Shown here piece after piece: positions 27,739-38,042 of a stretch of 64,000 nucleotides of DNA. The translations under genes were made by a program, and so were the position numbers. The notes beneath the pieces were generated by a model. That model did not search any database, had not been told where the DNA came from, and saw only the letters and a list, made by a program, of their open reading frames with translations. This stretch comes from Pseudomonas sp. SL4(2022) (GTDB taxonomy: Bacteria; Pseudomonadota; Gammaproteobacteria; Pseudomonadales; Pseudomonadaceae): contig NZ_CP113060.1 of the NCBI RefSeq assembly GCF_026625725.1, positions 868,001 through 932,000 of the forward strand. The letters run 5' to 3'. How positions within the stretch are numbered: position 1 is the first letter of the stretch; every line of letters begins with the position of its first letter.

Positions 27739-27768
27739 AAAAGCCGGCCACAAGCCGGCTTTTTTATT
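27739..27768 (+). repeat. attR: right copy of 30-bp direct repeat
   Basis: Identical to 8418-8447, including stem, loop and T tract of the ppa terminator. Sequence diverges immediately outside the 30 bp. Confidence 0.8.
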
Positions 27769-27941
27769 GCCTATGCCCCCCGAAAATAAGAATTAAAAAT
27801 CAGAAGCAGTCTGCAACCCACAGTTCAACCCACAAACTCGCATAATCATTCTCATAATGAGGCGCAGAACTTCATCGCCGTGAGCGCGGACGTGTTTGAT
27901 GTTGAGGGTGCCGCCGTTAACGCCACAGCTCGGTACTTCGA

Positions 27942-29081
27942 TCAATTTTTGATAGCCGTTGACGGGCGTGTAAACCCTAGCAATAACGCCGTCAAGGCAC
28001 AGACCAACAGTGTAAGGCCCAGCGCCTGCCCCCAGGCAGCCAGAGTCAAGCCGGCGCCGATCACCACGTAATACAACAAGCCAAACAGTGCGCCTGCTGT
28101 GCCAAGGCGGTCGCGATAAGCAATCAGCGCCGCCCCGAGCACATTGGGAATAGCCATGCCGAAAGCCACCACCATCAACAACATCGGCAGAACGAACAAC
28201 CAGCGGTCCTGCAGCACTATAACCAGAATGCTGCCCAACAACGCCACGGCACCAGCAGCTAGGACCAGTTGTTCACTGTTCACTCCGCGCTTGAGCAACC
28301 CTTTGTTCAGCCACGCCCCCAACCCAGACCCCAGCGCCAGTAAAACACCACTGTAGCCGAACTGTTCGGCGGACAAACCCAGCCGCTCGAAGATGAACGG
28401 TCCAAGGCTGTAATAACTGAACAGCGCAATGTTAAATACTGCCACCAACCCGACCGAGCGCAACAATGCCCAGTCCTTGAGCATCAGGCGCAGAGTGCCA
28501 AACAAAGGCGCAGTAGGTAGCGTGGCTGGACGGGTTTCAGGCAAGACCCAGAGGCACCAAACCCACAACGCCAGCGCTAGCAACAGCAGGCAGGTGAGCA
28601 TGCCGCGATAGCCAAAGTAGTGAACCAGGCTTGCCCCAGTGTATAAGCCAATCGCAGGGCTAGCCGCCAGGGCAATGCCCATTACCGAAAACACCTGGGC
28701 CAGTTCAGCGCCGCTGAAGCGATCACGCAGAACCGTTTGCGTCACCACCGACCCCACTGCCGCACCGAAAGCGGCCAATATCTGAGCTATGAGCAACCCA
28801 CCAAAGGTGCTGACGCTCAATGCAAGGCAGGAAGCCCCGCCGTATAGGGCAAGCCCCGACAACATTATCGGACGCCGTCCAAAGCGGTCGCACAACCGCC
28901 CCCATACCACCACGCCCAGGGCGAATGCGAGAAAATACACGGAAAGAACTTGCCCCGCTGTTTGGGGACTCACAGCAAATACTTGGCCGATATCCGAGAG
29001 TGCGGGGCTGTAGAGCGTTTGGGCAATTTGCGGAAACATCAGCAACGCCACCGCCAGCACCAGTAGATTTTTCAGACTCAT
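27942..29081 (-). CDS. MFS exporter, Bcr/CflA-like
   Basis: 379 residues, 12 predicted membrane helices. The MFS signature loop is present as GRLCDRFGRRPIMLSG near residues 60-75. Drug:H+ antiporters of the Bcr/CflA group have this size. AGGAGTCC precedes the ATG. Divergent from an AraC regulator with 96 bp between, which probably controls it. Substrate unknown. Composition is like the chromosome, unlike the AT-rich defence operon. Confidence 0.88.
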   Translation of the reverse strand: MSLKNLLVLAVALLMFPQIAQTLYSPALSDIGQVFAVSPQTAGQVLSVYFLAFALGVVVWGRLCDRFGRRPIMLSGLALYGGASCLALSVSTFGGLLIAQILAAFGAAVGSVVTQTVLRDRFSGAELAQVFSVMGIALAASPAIGLYTGASLVHYFGYRGMLTCLLLLALALWVWCLWVLPETRPATLPTAPLFGTLRLMLKDWALLRSVGLVAVFNIALFSYYSLGPFIFERLGLSAEQFGYSGVLLALGSGLGAWLNKGLLKRGVNSEQLVLAAGAVALLGSILVIVLQDRWLFVLPMLLMVVAFGMAIPNVLGAALIAYRDRLGTAGALFGLLYYVVIGAGLTLAAWGQALGLTLLVCALTALLLGFTRPSTAIKN

Positions 29082-29177
29082 AGAAAAGGACTCCTAAAGA
29101 AACGAGGAGTATTTTAAGTAGCGGCCATCGGCGTATTATCCAAACTTCGACAAGTTATCGCTAAAATCGGACAACCT

Positions 29178-29942
29178 ATGGCCTGGCTAGCTGCCGATGC
29201 GGATTTCGACCCAGACACGTTCAAGTGTCCGGTCATAGGTATCGGCGCCCTGCTTGGCGATCATGATTCAGGGATTCACCAACACCAACGCGGCCAGTTA
29301 CTGTTTACCCAACAGGGTTGCACACGCATCAGCCTGGCCCACCAGCTGTGCCTGTTACCTCCGACTCGGGCAGCGTGGATCCCTAGCGGAGTGCCACACC
29401 GTGCGGTGATGCAACAGGCCGTCGACTACCGTTCGGTGTATTTGTGCCCGATGCTGGCCAAGCAGTTGCCGGCCCAAGTACGGGTAATAGAAGTCAGCGG
29501 ATTGCTCCGGGCGGTGTTGGAAGCCATGGCAATGGCCCCTTTCGACACCGATTGGGATCAAGGTAAATATGCGCATTTACTGGGGCTCTGCCTCAGCGAG
29601 ATCAACGAGGCCCGCGAACAACCGACACGTCTGCCACTGCCCAGAGACAAGCGCTTGGCGCCGTTACTGAATAACCTCGAACAACTGCCCCCTGAGCTGC
29701 AAGAGCTGCAACAACAGGTGGGCGCCAGCGGCAAAACCATCGGCCGCATTTTTCTACGGGAAACCGGCATGGGTTACCAACAATGGCGCCAACAATGGCG
29801 GCTGATACGCGCCATTGAGCTGCTCGCTACCGGACGCAGCATTGCCTACTGCGCCTTTGAGCTGGGTTTCGCAAGCGACAGTGTGTTAATCGCCTTCTTC
29901 AAGGCCATGACCGGCACCACGCCACGGGGTTACTTCAAGTAA
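29178..29942 (+). CDS. AraC-family transcriptional regulator
   Basis: 254 residues: an N-terminal cupin sensor domain (HQHQRGQLLFTQQG near 38-51, PSGVPHRA near 75) and a C-terminal double helix-turn-helix (about 165-254; second recognition helix ends FKAMTGTTPRGYFK). It is divergently transcribed from the MFS gene and probably regulates it in response to the exporter's substrate. Inducer unknown. Confidence 0.9.
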   Translation: MAWLAADADFDPDTFKCPVIGIGALLGDHDSGIHQHQRGQLLFTQQGCTRISLAHQLCLLPPTRAAWIPSGVPHRAVMQQAVDYRSVYLCPMLAKQLPAQVRVIEVSGLLRAVLEAMAMAPFDTDWDQGKYAHLLGLCLSEINEAREQPTRLPLPRDKRLAPLLNNLEQLPPELQELQQQVGASGKTIGRIFLRETGMGYQQWRQQWRLIRAIELLATGRSIAYCAFELGFASDSVLIAFFKAMTGTTPRGYFK

Positions 29943-30038
29943 AGGCCGACACCGTATTGGGCATGTTGCCATGCGGCTTCAGCAGTAGATCGTGGCAATC
30001 ACCACACGCCTCATGCTCAGCAGGACTAGCCCAAAACC

Positions 30039-30310
30039 TTGGCGTACGACTCTCCTGAACTGCTCAGACGCCCCCTTATAACCTACACCGTGCAGCTCGA
30101 CGCCAACGAGGCGTATGCAGCCAAAATAGCGTCAAGCATTAATGCGTTTTGCTATCGGCATACAGCCATATTGGCGACAACGCGAAGGTGCTCGCCAGTA
30201 ACCAAAACGGCTAAATGGCGCTTACCAAAGACCAAGGCGTTGAAATAATGACCGGCTATGCGTATGTGACGGATGTGAACTGGACGGTCGTTGCGCCCCC
30301 ACACGGTTAA
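30039..30310 (+). pseudogene. Decayed Cache-type sensor-domain remnant
   Basis: Broken pieces in shifting frames resemble the sensory half of a dCache chemoreceptor or diguanylate cyclase: LDANEAYAAKIASSINAF (near 30093-30146), then IGDNAKVLASNQNG and, ending at 30310, GVEIMTGYAYVTDVNWTVVA, the typical last strands of a Cache domain. Frameshifts, internal stops and missing middle parts show it is a relic. Assignment by eye only. Confidence 0.4.
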
Positions 30311-30366
30311 TCACGACCGGCCAGAAGCGACAGTCACAACAGAGCACCCTGGCACGCAACACATGC

Positions 30367-30392
30367 CAGGGGGGGGGAACAAATGGAGGGGG
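30367..30392 (+). repeat. Third G-rich repeat pair, fossil island end
   Basis: CCAGGGGGGGGGAAC followed by AAATGGAGGGGG closely resembles the right-end arm repeats (27664-27687), and a diverged att-like hairpin follows at nearly the same distance (57 versus 55 bp). Confidence 0.5.
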
Positions 30393-30443
30393 CCATAAAG
30401 CTCACCAAGATTTAAAACAAATAAAATCAATAAATTAGATAGC

Positions 30444-30475
30444 AAAAAAACCGACTACAAGCCGGCTTTTTCCTT
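30444..30475 (+). repeat. Third, diverged att-like hairpin
   Basis: Matches the att core with a few substitutions (AACCGACTACAAGCCGGC, then five T). The second half of the stem is identical to attL/attR. It lies just before the ispB terminator, at the point where ordinary chromosome resumes. Confidence 0.55.
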
Positions 30476-30512
30476 GCCAGTGAGAACTACGAAGGCCGAG
30501 CCTGCAGGCACA

Positions 30513-30540
30513 AAAAAGCCCGTCACAAGGACGGGCTTCT
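30513..30540 (-). terminator. Terminator of ispB
   Basis: AAGCCCGTC / GACGGGCTT stem with loop ACAAG on the plus strand; read on the minus strand it is followed by TTTT, 19 bp after the ispB stop. Confidence 0.8.
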
Positions 30541-30558
30541 GACAACAGACCAACCCGC

Positions 30559-31527
30559 TTAGTGCGTGCGGGCGACGGCAAAGCGGCTGAGTTCGACCAG
30601 CGCGTCGCGGTATGCACTGGCGGGCAAAACATCCAGGCAAGCGACTGCGCGCTCAACATAATTTCGGGCCAGTTGGGCGGTGTAGTCCAGCGCGCCGGCG
30701 GCTTCAACGGCATTGCGAATGCTTTCCAGGTCCTCGATGCCGCCTTTCTGGATTGCCTGGCGTACCAGCGCCGCCTGCTCGGGCGTGCCTTCGCGCATGG
30801 TGTAAATCAGCGGCAGCGTCGGCTTGCCCTCGGCCAGATCGTCGCCAACGTTCTTGCCCAGGGTGCTGGCGTCACCACGGTAGTCGAGCAGGTCATCGAC
30901 CAACTGGAAGGCTACGCCCAGGTGATCGCCGAAAGTACGCAAGGCTTCGGTCTGCTGCGCGTTAGCACCGGCAAGGGCAGCAGCGCTATGGGTCGAGGCC
31001 TCGAAGAGCATGGCCGTCTTGCCACGGATGACGTCCATATAAGTTTCTTCGGTGGTGCTGGCGTCGCGAATCTTCGACAACTGCAGCACTTCGCCCTCGG
31101 CAATTACACGAGTGGCTTTCGAGAGGATCTGCATCACGGGCATGGAGCCCAACTCGACCATCATTTCAAACGAGCGCGAATACAGAAAGTCGCCGACCAG
31201 TACGCTCGGTGCATTGCCCCACTGAGCGTTGGCTGTGCTGCGGCCACGGCGCATGTCGGACATGTCGACTACATCGTCGTGCAGCAAGGTGGCGGTGTGC
31301 AAAAACTCAATAGTGGCGGCCAGCAGGCGCAGGTTGTCACCTTCAACCCCCAGAGCTTTACCACTGAGCAAAACCAGCAATGGACGCAGGCGTTTGCCAC
31401 CTGCGGAGATAATATAGTCGCCGATCTTTTCTACCAGCGGTACGCGCGACACCAACTGGGCGCGGATGATACCGTCGACAGCGGTGAAGTCATCCGCCAC
31501 CACGCGATAGAAAGCCTGGGGTTGCAT
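30559..31527 (-). CDS. ispB: Octaprenyl/polyprenyl diphosphate synthase
   Basis: 322 residues. Extends farnesyl diphosphate with isopentenyl units to make the ubiquinone side chain. Both aspartate-rich motifs are present: LLHDDVVDMSDMRRG near residue 82 and LVDDLLDYRGD near residue 208. The start MQPQAFYRVVADDF is the usual Pseudomonas form. It is divergent from rplU, the standard arrangement, with 245 bp between. Confidence 0.96.
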   Translation of the reverse strand: MQPQAFYRVVADDFTAVDGIIRAQLVSRVPLVEKIGDYIISAGGKRLRPLLVLLSGKALGVEGDNLRLLAATIEFLHTATLLHDDVVDMSDMRRGRSTANAQWGNAPSVLVGDFLYSRSFEMMVELGSMPVMQILSKATRVIAEGEVLQLSKIRDASTTEETYMDVIRGKTAMLFEASTHSAAALAGANAQQTEALRTFGDHLGVAFQLVDDLLDYRGDASTLGKNVGDDLAEGKPTLPLIYTMREGTPEQAALVRQAIQKGGIEDLESIRNAVEAAGALDYTAQLARNYVERAVACLDVLPASAYRDALVELSRFAVARTH

Positions 31528-31606
31528 CGCTTACACCTGCTACTCATGGGATGCGCGGCATGCTAGGGGGCAGGCTGGGGGCTGTCAAGGCAAGTGGCTG
31601 GAGCCC

Positions 31607-31635
31607 TTGCGCCGCTCGATCAGCTTGCGTACAAT
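31607..31635 (+). promoter_or_regulatory. Promoter of rplU-rpmA
   Basis: TTGCGC at 31607-31612 and TACAAT at 31630-31635 with a 17-bp spacer, a good sigma-70 promoter. It implies a leader of about 130 nt before rplU, which might hold translational control. Confidence 0.65.
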
Positions 31636-31772
31636 CGCGCACCCTGAACTTCCCCCTGGGTATTTCCCTGCCTTACGCAATTGCAAGGGTGTCCTTCCGG
31701 CCCCAAGCAGCCATGCCAGCCGACACTTACACCTATAAAGCGCTGGGTGAGCAGGATTAACGGAGATTTACC

Positions 31773-32084
31773 ATGTACGCAGTAATTGTTACTGGTGGCA
31801 AGCAATACAAAGTCACCGAAGGCGAATTCCTCAAGGTCGAAAAACTCGAGCTGGCCACTGGCGCAGCCGTGACGTTTGACCGTGTTCTGCTGGTCGGCAA
31901 TGGCGACGACGTTAAAATCGGCGCGCCGGTTGTTGAAGGTGCCAAGGTTGTTGCTGAAGTGATCGCTCAAGGTCGTCACGACAAGGTCACCATCATCAAG
32001 TTCCGCCGTCGTAAGCACCACATGAAGCGCCAGGGCCACCGTCAGTGGTACACCGAGATCAAAATCACCGGTATCCAGGCCTGA
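31773..32084 (+). CDS. rplU: 50S ribosomal protein L21
   Basis: 103 residues, exact family length. Starts [20 protein letters not shown] and ends with the [16 protein letters not shown]-binding tail. Binds 23S rRNA in the large subunit. Followed after 39 bp by rpmA in the usual operon. Confidence 0.99.
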   Translation: MYAVIVTGGKQYKVTEGEFLKVEKLELATGAAVTFDRVLLVGNGDDVKIGAPVVEGAKVVAEVIAQGRHDKVTIIKFRRRKHHMKRQGHRQWYTEIKITGIQA

Positions 32085-32123
32085 TTCGTTTCGGTCTGAT
32101 CCCTTTATAGGAGTATTGAACTC

Positions 32124-32381
32124 ATGGCACACAAAAAAGCTGGCGGTAGTACCCGCAACGGTCGCGACTCAGAAGCCAAACGACTTGGCGTGAAGATGTA
32201 TGGCGGCCAGGCTATCAAAGCAGGCAACATCATCGTGCGTCAGCGCGGCACCCAATTCCACGCTGGTTACGGCGTTGGCATGGGTAAAGATCACACCCTC
32301 TTCGCGAAAATCGAAGGCGTGATCAAGTTTGAAGTAAAGGGCGAGTTCAATCGCCGTTACGTGAGCGTCGTTGCGGCTTAA
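32124..32381 (+). CDS. rpmA: 50S ribosomal protein L27
   Basis: 85 residues. Begins [20 protein letters not shown]; this N-terminal tail reaches the peptidyl-transferase centre. AGGAG precedes the ATG. A strong terminator follows 19 bp after the stop, so obg has its own promoter or depends on readthrough. Confidence 0.99.
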   Translation: MAHKKAGGSTRNGRDSEAKRLGVKMYGGQAIKAGNIIVRQRGTQFHAGYGVGMGKDHTLFAKIEGVIKFEVKGEFNRRYVSVVAA

Positions 32382-32400
32382 TTGCGCGACTGCTGGGAAA

Positions 32401-32427
32401 GCCCCGTCCTTGTGACGGGGCTTTTTT
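32401..32427 (+). terminator. Terminator of rplU-rpmA
   Basis: GCCCCGTC (32401-32408) pairs with GACGGGGC (32414-32421), followed by six T. Confidence 0.9.
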
Positions 32428-32480
32428 ATTGGTTCGCCATCCATGGTGGCTATCCGGCGGATCGTTGCGCGTGACGTCAG

Positions 32481-32502
32481 AAAACGCTCCGGGCGTTTTT
32501 TG
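32481..32502 (+). terminator. Second hairpin with T tract upstream of obg
   Basis: AAAACGC pairs with GCGTTTT across TCCGG, followed by a run of T. It lies between the rpmA terminator and obg and may be a back-up terminator or attenuator. Confidence 0.5.
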
Positions 32503-32600
32503 TTTCGGTATTCTTGGGGTTCTTGCCAAACTGTCCTGGGTGTTAGCGTTCGATTTGAATGCAGGTCAATTTTGCAAGAACCTAGTGTTTCTCGGTTTAG

Positions 32601-33854
<1,254 letters not shown>

Positions 33855-33864
33855 GCAACTATTC

Positions 33865-33890
33865 AAACGCCGCTTAATTGCGGCGTTTTT
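33865..33890 (+). terminator. Terminator between obg and proB
   Basis: AAACGCCGC (33865-33873) pairs with GCGGCGTTT (33880-33888) around TTAATT and runs into a T tract. proB starts 34 bp later. Confidence 0.85.
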
Positions 33891-33923
33891 GTAATCACAG
33901 TTGGCTGCTGGGGTTGGAAGATC

Positions 33924-35042
33924 ATGCGTGACAAGGTAACCGGCGCACAGCGCTGGGTGGTGAAGATTGGCAGTGCGTTGCTGACGGCCGATGGCCGTGG
34001 TCTGGACCGTGCAGCCATGGCGGTATGGGTCAAGCAGATGGTCGCGCTACGTGAGCAGGGCGTCGAGTTGGTGTTGGTGTCCTCCGGCGCAGTGGCGGCG
34101 GGAATGAGCAAGCTGGGCTGGAGCGCACGACCGAGCGCCATGCATGAGCTACAGGCTGCGGCGGCGATCGGCCAGATGGTCCTGGTTCAGGCTTGGGAAT
34201 CGAGCTTTGCCGAACACGGCCGGCGCACAGCGCAGATTCTATTGACCCACGACGACCTTTCAGACCGCAAACGCTACCTGAATGCACGCAGCACCTTGCG
34301 CACGCTGGTCGATCTGGATGTGGTGCCGGTGATCAACGAAAACGACACCGTGGTCACCGATGAGATCCGCTTTGGCGACAACGACACGCTGGCTGCATTG
34401 GTGGCCAACCTGGTCGAGGCTGACCTGCTGGTAATCCTTACCGACCGCGACGGCATGTATAACGCCGACCCACGGCACAACCCCGATGCTGAGCTGATTT
34501 TTGAAGCGCGCGCCGATGACCCGGCACTGGATGCTGTCGCCGGCGGTGTCGGCGGTGCGCTGGGGCGTGGCGGCATGCAGACCAAACTCCGCGCAGCACG
34601 CCTGGCAGCACGCTCTGGTGCGCACACAGTGATCGTGGGTGGCGCTATTGAGCAGGTGCTGGCGCGACTCAAGGCCGGCGAGCGCCTGGGCACGCTGCTG
34701 GCACCTGAACGCGGCATGCTCGCCGCGCGCAAACAGTGGCTGGCCGGCCATCTGCAGACCCGCGGCACCCTGGTGCTCGACGAGGGAGCCGTGCAGGCAC
34801 TGGCAACCGGTACCAAGAGCCTGCTGCCGGTTGGCGTGAAAACCGTGCAGGGCAGTTTCCGGCGTGGCGAGATGGTGGTGTGCGTAGCCGCGGATGGTCG
34901 TGAGATTGCACGCGGTCTGGCCAACTACAGTGCGCTTGAGGCGCAGAAGATCATTGGCCAGCCATCCGATGCCATCGAGAAGCTGCTGGGGTATGTTGAC
35001 GAACCCGAGTTGGTGCATCGGGATAATTTGATCCTGGTTTGA
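33924..35042 (+). CDS. proB: Glutamate 5-kinase
   Basis: 372 residues. First enzyme of proline synthesis: phosphorylates glutamate with ATP. N-terminal amino-acid kinase domain ([10 protein letters not shown] at about 10-20, [10 protein letters not shown] near 52, INENDTV near 137) and a C-terminal PUA domain (about 277-372). Follows obg as in other pseudomonads and is followed closely by creA. Confidence 0.97.
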   Translation: MRDKVTGAQRWVVKIGSALLTADGRGLDRAAMAVWVKQMVALREQGVELVLVSSGAVAAGMSKLGWSARPSAMHELQAAAAIGQMVLVQAWESSFAEHGRRTAQILLTHDDLSDRKRYLNARSTLRTLVDLDVVPVINENDTVVTDEIRFGDNDTLAALVANLVEADLLVILTDRDGMYNADPRHNPDAELIFEARADDPALDAVAGGVGGALGRGGMQTKLRAARLAARSGAHTVIVGGAIEQVLARLKAGERLGTLLAPERGMLAARKQWLAGHLQTRGTLVLDEGAVQALATGTKSLLPVGVKTVQGSFRRGEMVVCVAADGREIARGLANYSALEAQKIIGQPSDAIEKLLGYVDEPELVHRDNLILV

Positions 35043-35052
35043 GGGAAAGCGG

Positions 35053-35517
35053 ATGCGAGTGCTGAAGGGATTGCTGAGTGCGCTGATGCTGCTGCCTGGG
35101 TTGGCCGCGGCTGAACAGATTGGTGAAGTGTCGACGGTGTTCAAAATCATGGGGCCGAACGACAAGATTGTCGTCGAGGCGTTCGATGACCCGAAGGTGG
35201 CAGGCGTGACTTGCTACCTGTCGCGGGCCAAGACCGGCGGCGTCAAAGGGGGGCTGGGCTTGGCCGAAGACCGCGCCGAGGCTTCAATCGCCTGTCGCCA
35301 AGTAGGGCCGATCAGCTTTCTGGATAAGCTCAAGGACGGCGAAGAAGTATTCCGTGAACGCACCTCGCTGGTATTCAAGACCATGCAGGTGGTGCGGTTC
35401 TTCGACCAGAAACGCAACACCCTGGTCTACCTGGTTTACAGTGACCGGGTGATCGAAGGCAGCCCGCAGAATGCGGTGACTGCCATTCCGATTCTGCCCT
35501 GGCCAAAGCAGCCCTGA
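35053..35517 (+). CDS. creA: CreA-family secreted protein
   Basis: 154 residues with a signal peptide ([20 protein letters not shown]). The mature chain has the CreA signature [17 protein letters not shown] and [10 protein letters not shown]. Conserved periplasmic protein of unknown activity. It lies 10 bp after proB, so it is probably co-transcribed with it. Confidence 0.9.
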   Translation: MRVLKGLLSALMLLPGLAAAEQIGEVSTVFKIMGPNDKIVVEAFDDPKVAGVTCYLSRAKTGGVKGGLGLAEDRAEASIACRQVGPISFLDKLKDGEEVFRERTSLVFKTMQVVRFFDQKRNTLVYLVYSDRVIEGSPQNAVTAIPILPWPKQP

Positions 35518-35550
35518 ACCGAACCGGTTTCTTAGCCTTTGCTTGCAACC

Positions 35551-35592
35551 TGAAAAAGCCCCTGACGATCAACGATCGCAGGGGCTTTTTCA
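35551..35592. terminator. Bidirectional terminator between creA and sapC-like gene
   Basis: TGAAAAAGCCCCTG (35551-35564) is the exact complement of 35579-35592; the A and T runs flanking the GC stem make it functional for both convergent genes. Confidence 0.85.
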
Positions 35593-35617
35593 GGCGTGCA
35601 ATATTCCCATCACACCC

Positions 35618-36361
35618 TCAATGGGTCACCACCGGCGCCTGCGGTTTGGCCTTGAGGTAGCTGTCGAACAGCTGATTGGCATTGCCCAGCGACATCAGGT
35701 GCGCGTAGATCCAGCCCAGGAAACCGCCACGGTTCAGCTCCAGCACCTGTTCATCGGAGAGCGCCAGGAACTTCTCTTCATCAATGGCCAGGAAGTCGCT
35801 GAGCACAAAGCTTTCGCCGCTGCTGTGGGTCAGTTTGATCGTACGCGGAGCGAGCAACTCAAGCGCATTGAGCTTTTCCACAAACGCACGGGTACGCTCC
35901 ATCTCGGCAGTGAAGTTCTGCAGGAACTGAATCATTTCATCCAGGTACGCGCTGTTCTGCCCTTCAGCGTCGAACAAATCACGACCATCCTGCTGATTCC
36001 AGCCACTGAACGCCGCATCGAAGCACACGGTGAAGTTGCTCGCCTCATCCTGCGCGAGCACGAAGGGATAACGGCGGATAAAGGCCGGGATGTAGGTATT
36101 GGCCTGCCAGCGCAATTCATCATCCAGGTAGCCATTGTGCCCCTGCGCCAGACCAAGCAAGGCGATTGGCGTGGCCTGCGCGCCTTCGCCGATGAAGACC
36201 AGCGGGTAATGACGTGCGGCCTGGAAGAACTCCAGTCCGGCCACCGGCACCAGATGAGTGTCCGCCGCAAACGCGCAGTTTTCCGAGGGCTGCAACTTGA
36301 GGGCCTGGTGCTCCTCGCGGTTGAGGGGTTTGATGTCTTTGTAGAGCAGCAGCGTGGTCAT
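35618..36361 (-). CDS. SapC-family protein
   Basis: 247 residues from MTTLLLYKDIKPL; the longer frame to 36448 runs into the TpsB gene and is rejected. Contains the SapC-family block YPLVFIGEGAQATPIALLGL near 52-71. The family was named from a Campylobacter S-layer locus but its role is unclear; it is often found beside two-partner secretion genes. Here it is third after tpsA and tpsB in the same direction, 31 bp downstream of tpsB, so probably co-transcribed. Confidence 0.85.
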   Translation of the reverse strand: MTTLLLYKDIKPLNREEHQALKLQPSENCAFAADTHLVPVAGLEFFQAARHYPLVFIGEGAQATPIALLGLAQGHNGYLDDELRWQANTYIPAFIRRYPFVLAQDEASNFTVCFDAAFSGWNQQDGRDLFDAEGQNSAYLDEMIQFLQNFTAEMERTRAFVEKLNALELLAPRTIKLTHSSGESFVLSDFLAIDEEKFLALSDEQVLELNRGGFLGWIYAHLMSLGNANQLFDSYLKAKPQAPVVTH

Positions 36362-36392
36362 ATTGAGTCTCCGTTCAAACGTGAATAAAAGG

Positions 36393-38042
36393 TCAGCGCA
36401 GAATGATCTGGGCCAACACCTGGCCGCCGTCCTGATCAGGCACAACATCCTTGAGGGTGTTGGCGGCCGTCAGGCTCAGACTCAGGTGCCGGCCCCAATT
36501 GAAATTGAGTCCGACGCCGACGCTCTGCAGGTCGATGTCGGTGATGCCCAGCTCCATGGCACGGCCATAGTCGAAGAACACAAAAGGCTGCCAGCGCTGG
36601 CTTGGGCGCCACCAGGCTTCCAGGTTGAGCGTTGCCCCCTGGGGCGATGAAATGACACCGGGGTCATACCCGCGCACACTGCTGATGCCGCCAAACTGGT
36701 AGAACAGTGAAGCCGGCAACTCTTCGGTATTGTTGGCGAATTGCCAGCCAAAACGCCCGACCAGCTCAAACTGCTCACCCAGGGCCCGCGACAGATAACC
36801 TTGCCCGCTGAGCAGTGCGTAGCTGCCCGTATCACCACTCACCGCGTTGTCCACACTGGCTTGGCGCACACGCTGCTCATACCGCAGGTACCAGGGCGCA
36901 GCCCGGTATTCGAGCTGGCCACGCAGAAAGGCCTCGCGGGTATCCACTTCACTGAGGGTGAAACTGTCGACGGTGTTCTCCGAACGCTGCTGGTTATAGC
37001 CCAAACCCGCTTGCAGCAGCCAGTTGTCATCCAGCCACCAGGGCTGGTCAAACCCCAGGGTGTAGGTGCGCGACTCCCCTTCGATATTCAGTGCCGCCAG
37101 CGGCCCCTCCTCCACGGTCATGCTGTTCCCGCCCACCTCGGCATAGGCAACCCCATTCCAGCGGTTCAGCGGCCGGCTGTAGCGCAGACTGGCATATTGC
37201 GAACCTGCGGTTGTTACCAGCAGCAGGTTGAGGGCATCGGCCACGGCGGTGGGCGAAAACCAGGTGAGGCTGCCGCCATACTGCTCACGGCCAGTGCTTT
37301 CATTGCCATAGTTGTTGGCAAACAGGCTCCATTGCAGCGTTTCAGGCTCGAACGCCTCCAGCTCAACCGATGTAGTGCCAAAGCGAGCGCCGGGGGCCAG
37401 GCTGGCCGTCACTTGAGGGCCAGGCGTGGTGGCATTGAAACGCTGAATCGCACTCATCAGCGCCGGACTGTCCAGGGTGCTGCCCGGCTGCACATTCAGG
37501 CGTTGAGCATAGAAACGCTCACCGACCTTACGCGTCTCTCCCTTCCAGGTGACCTGATCGACCTTCGCCTCGACCAGCACAATGCGCAACTGACCGTCTT
37601 CCAGGCTTTGCGCCGGGATCAATGCCCGTGCCGTCAGCTGGCCACGCGCTTCGTAGAGCGCATTGATCTCACGCAGCAGCTGATTCAATTCAGCAAAGCC
37701 AATTTCACGGCCGACATACCCCTGGGCCAAGGACTCCAACTGCTCGCGAGGCAGATAGACCGAGGCATTGAAGGCGATACCCGTCAGCGCAAACCGCTCC
37801 CCCTGATCCGGCAGAACCTGATCAGCAGGCGCATCACCGCGCAACGCCGGCACTTGCGTACGCCGGGCCCGCTCTTCAATACGCTGCTGTTGCTGAATCT
37901 GCTCCACCTGCTCGCGTTGCAGGTTCGGGTTAACCAGCCCCGGTACCTGCGGGGCGATAGGCTGCGCCGCCTGTGCGTGGATGCTGGCCAGCATGACCAA
38001 CATCAGCCAGGTAGCACGCGGGGTCGTTATCACAGGGACCAA
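36393..38042 (-). CDS. TpsB outer-membrane transporter (ShlB/FhaC/HecB family)
   Basis: 549 residues. Signal peptide (about 1-25), a Gln/Arg-rich linker helix (about 40-62), two POTRA domains (about 75-220) and a 16-strand barrel ending in the aromatic-poor ILR. The conserved lid-loop motif SVRGYDPGV is near residue 454. It would export the giant TpsA protein made by the upstream gene, recognising its N-terminal TPS domain in the periplasm. Its start overlaps the tpsA stop by 13 bp, showing tight coupling. Confidence 0.94.
   Translation of the reverse strand: MVPVITTPRATWLMLVMLASIHAQAAQPIAPQVPGLVNPNLQREQVEQIQQQQRIEERARRTQVPALRGDAPADQVLPDQGERFALTGIAFNASVYLPREQLESLAQGYVGREIGFAELNQLLREINALYEARGQLTARALIPAQSLEDGQLRIVLVEAKVDQVTWKGETRKVGERFYAQRLNVQPGSTLDSPALMSAIQRFNATTPGPQVTASLAPGARFGTTSVELEAFEPETLQWSLFANNYGNESTGREQYGGSLTWFSPTAVADALNLLLVTTAGSQYASLRYSRPLNRWNGVAYAEVGGNSMTVEEGPLAALNIEGESRTYTLGFDQPWWLDDNWLLQAGLGYNQQRSENTVDSFTLSEVDTREAFLRGQLEYRAAPWYLRYEQRVRQASVDNAVSGDTGSYALLSGQGYLSRALGEQFELVGRFGWQFANNTEELPASLFYQFGGISSVRGYDPGVISSPQGATLNLEAWWRPSQRWQPFVFFDYGRAMELGITDIDLQSVGVGLNFNWGRHLSLSLTAANTLKDVVPDQDGGQVLAQIILR

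Larger units (their letters stand above)
8418..27768. mobile_element. Genomic island with P4-type integrase and Ssp-like defence cargo
   Basis: Bounded by a 30-bp perfect direct repeat (8418-8447 and 27739-27768). Just inside the left end is a complete tyrosine integrase, and G-rich 12-bp tandem repeats lie inside both ends, as expected for integrase arm sites. The contents (Gp2-like, DUF3987, AlpA, DUF932, YqaJ, CsrA, XRE, small hypotheticals) are typical mobile-element genes, while both flanks are ordinary chromosome. The rightmost 8 kb is clearly more AT-rich than the flanks. No conjugation genes are visible, so movement would need help from another element. No tRNA gene is present at either end. 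Confidence 0.85.
27461..27941. other. Right end of island and gap to MFS gene
   Basis: 481 bp without a supported gene. It holds the likely defence-operon promoter near 27470-27560, G-rich arm repeats at 27664-27687, the right att copy at 27739-27768, and an unassigned minus-strand open stretch near 27800-27945 (readable as GYQKLIEVPSCGVNGG) that may be a gene remnant. Confidence 0.45.

Noticed and set aside
27880..28071. 63-residue plus-strand frame beside the MFS gene
   Set aside because: Mostly antisense to the MFS 3' end, with no ribosome site or recognisable sequence.
30562..31566. 334-residue plus-strand frame over ispB
   Set aside because: Antisense shadow; ispB carries both aspartate-rich motifs.
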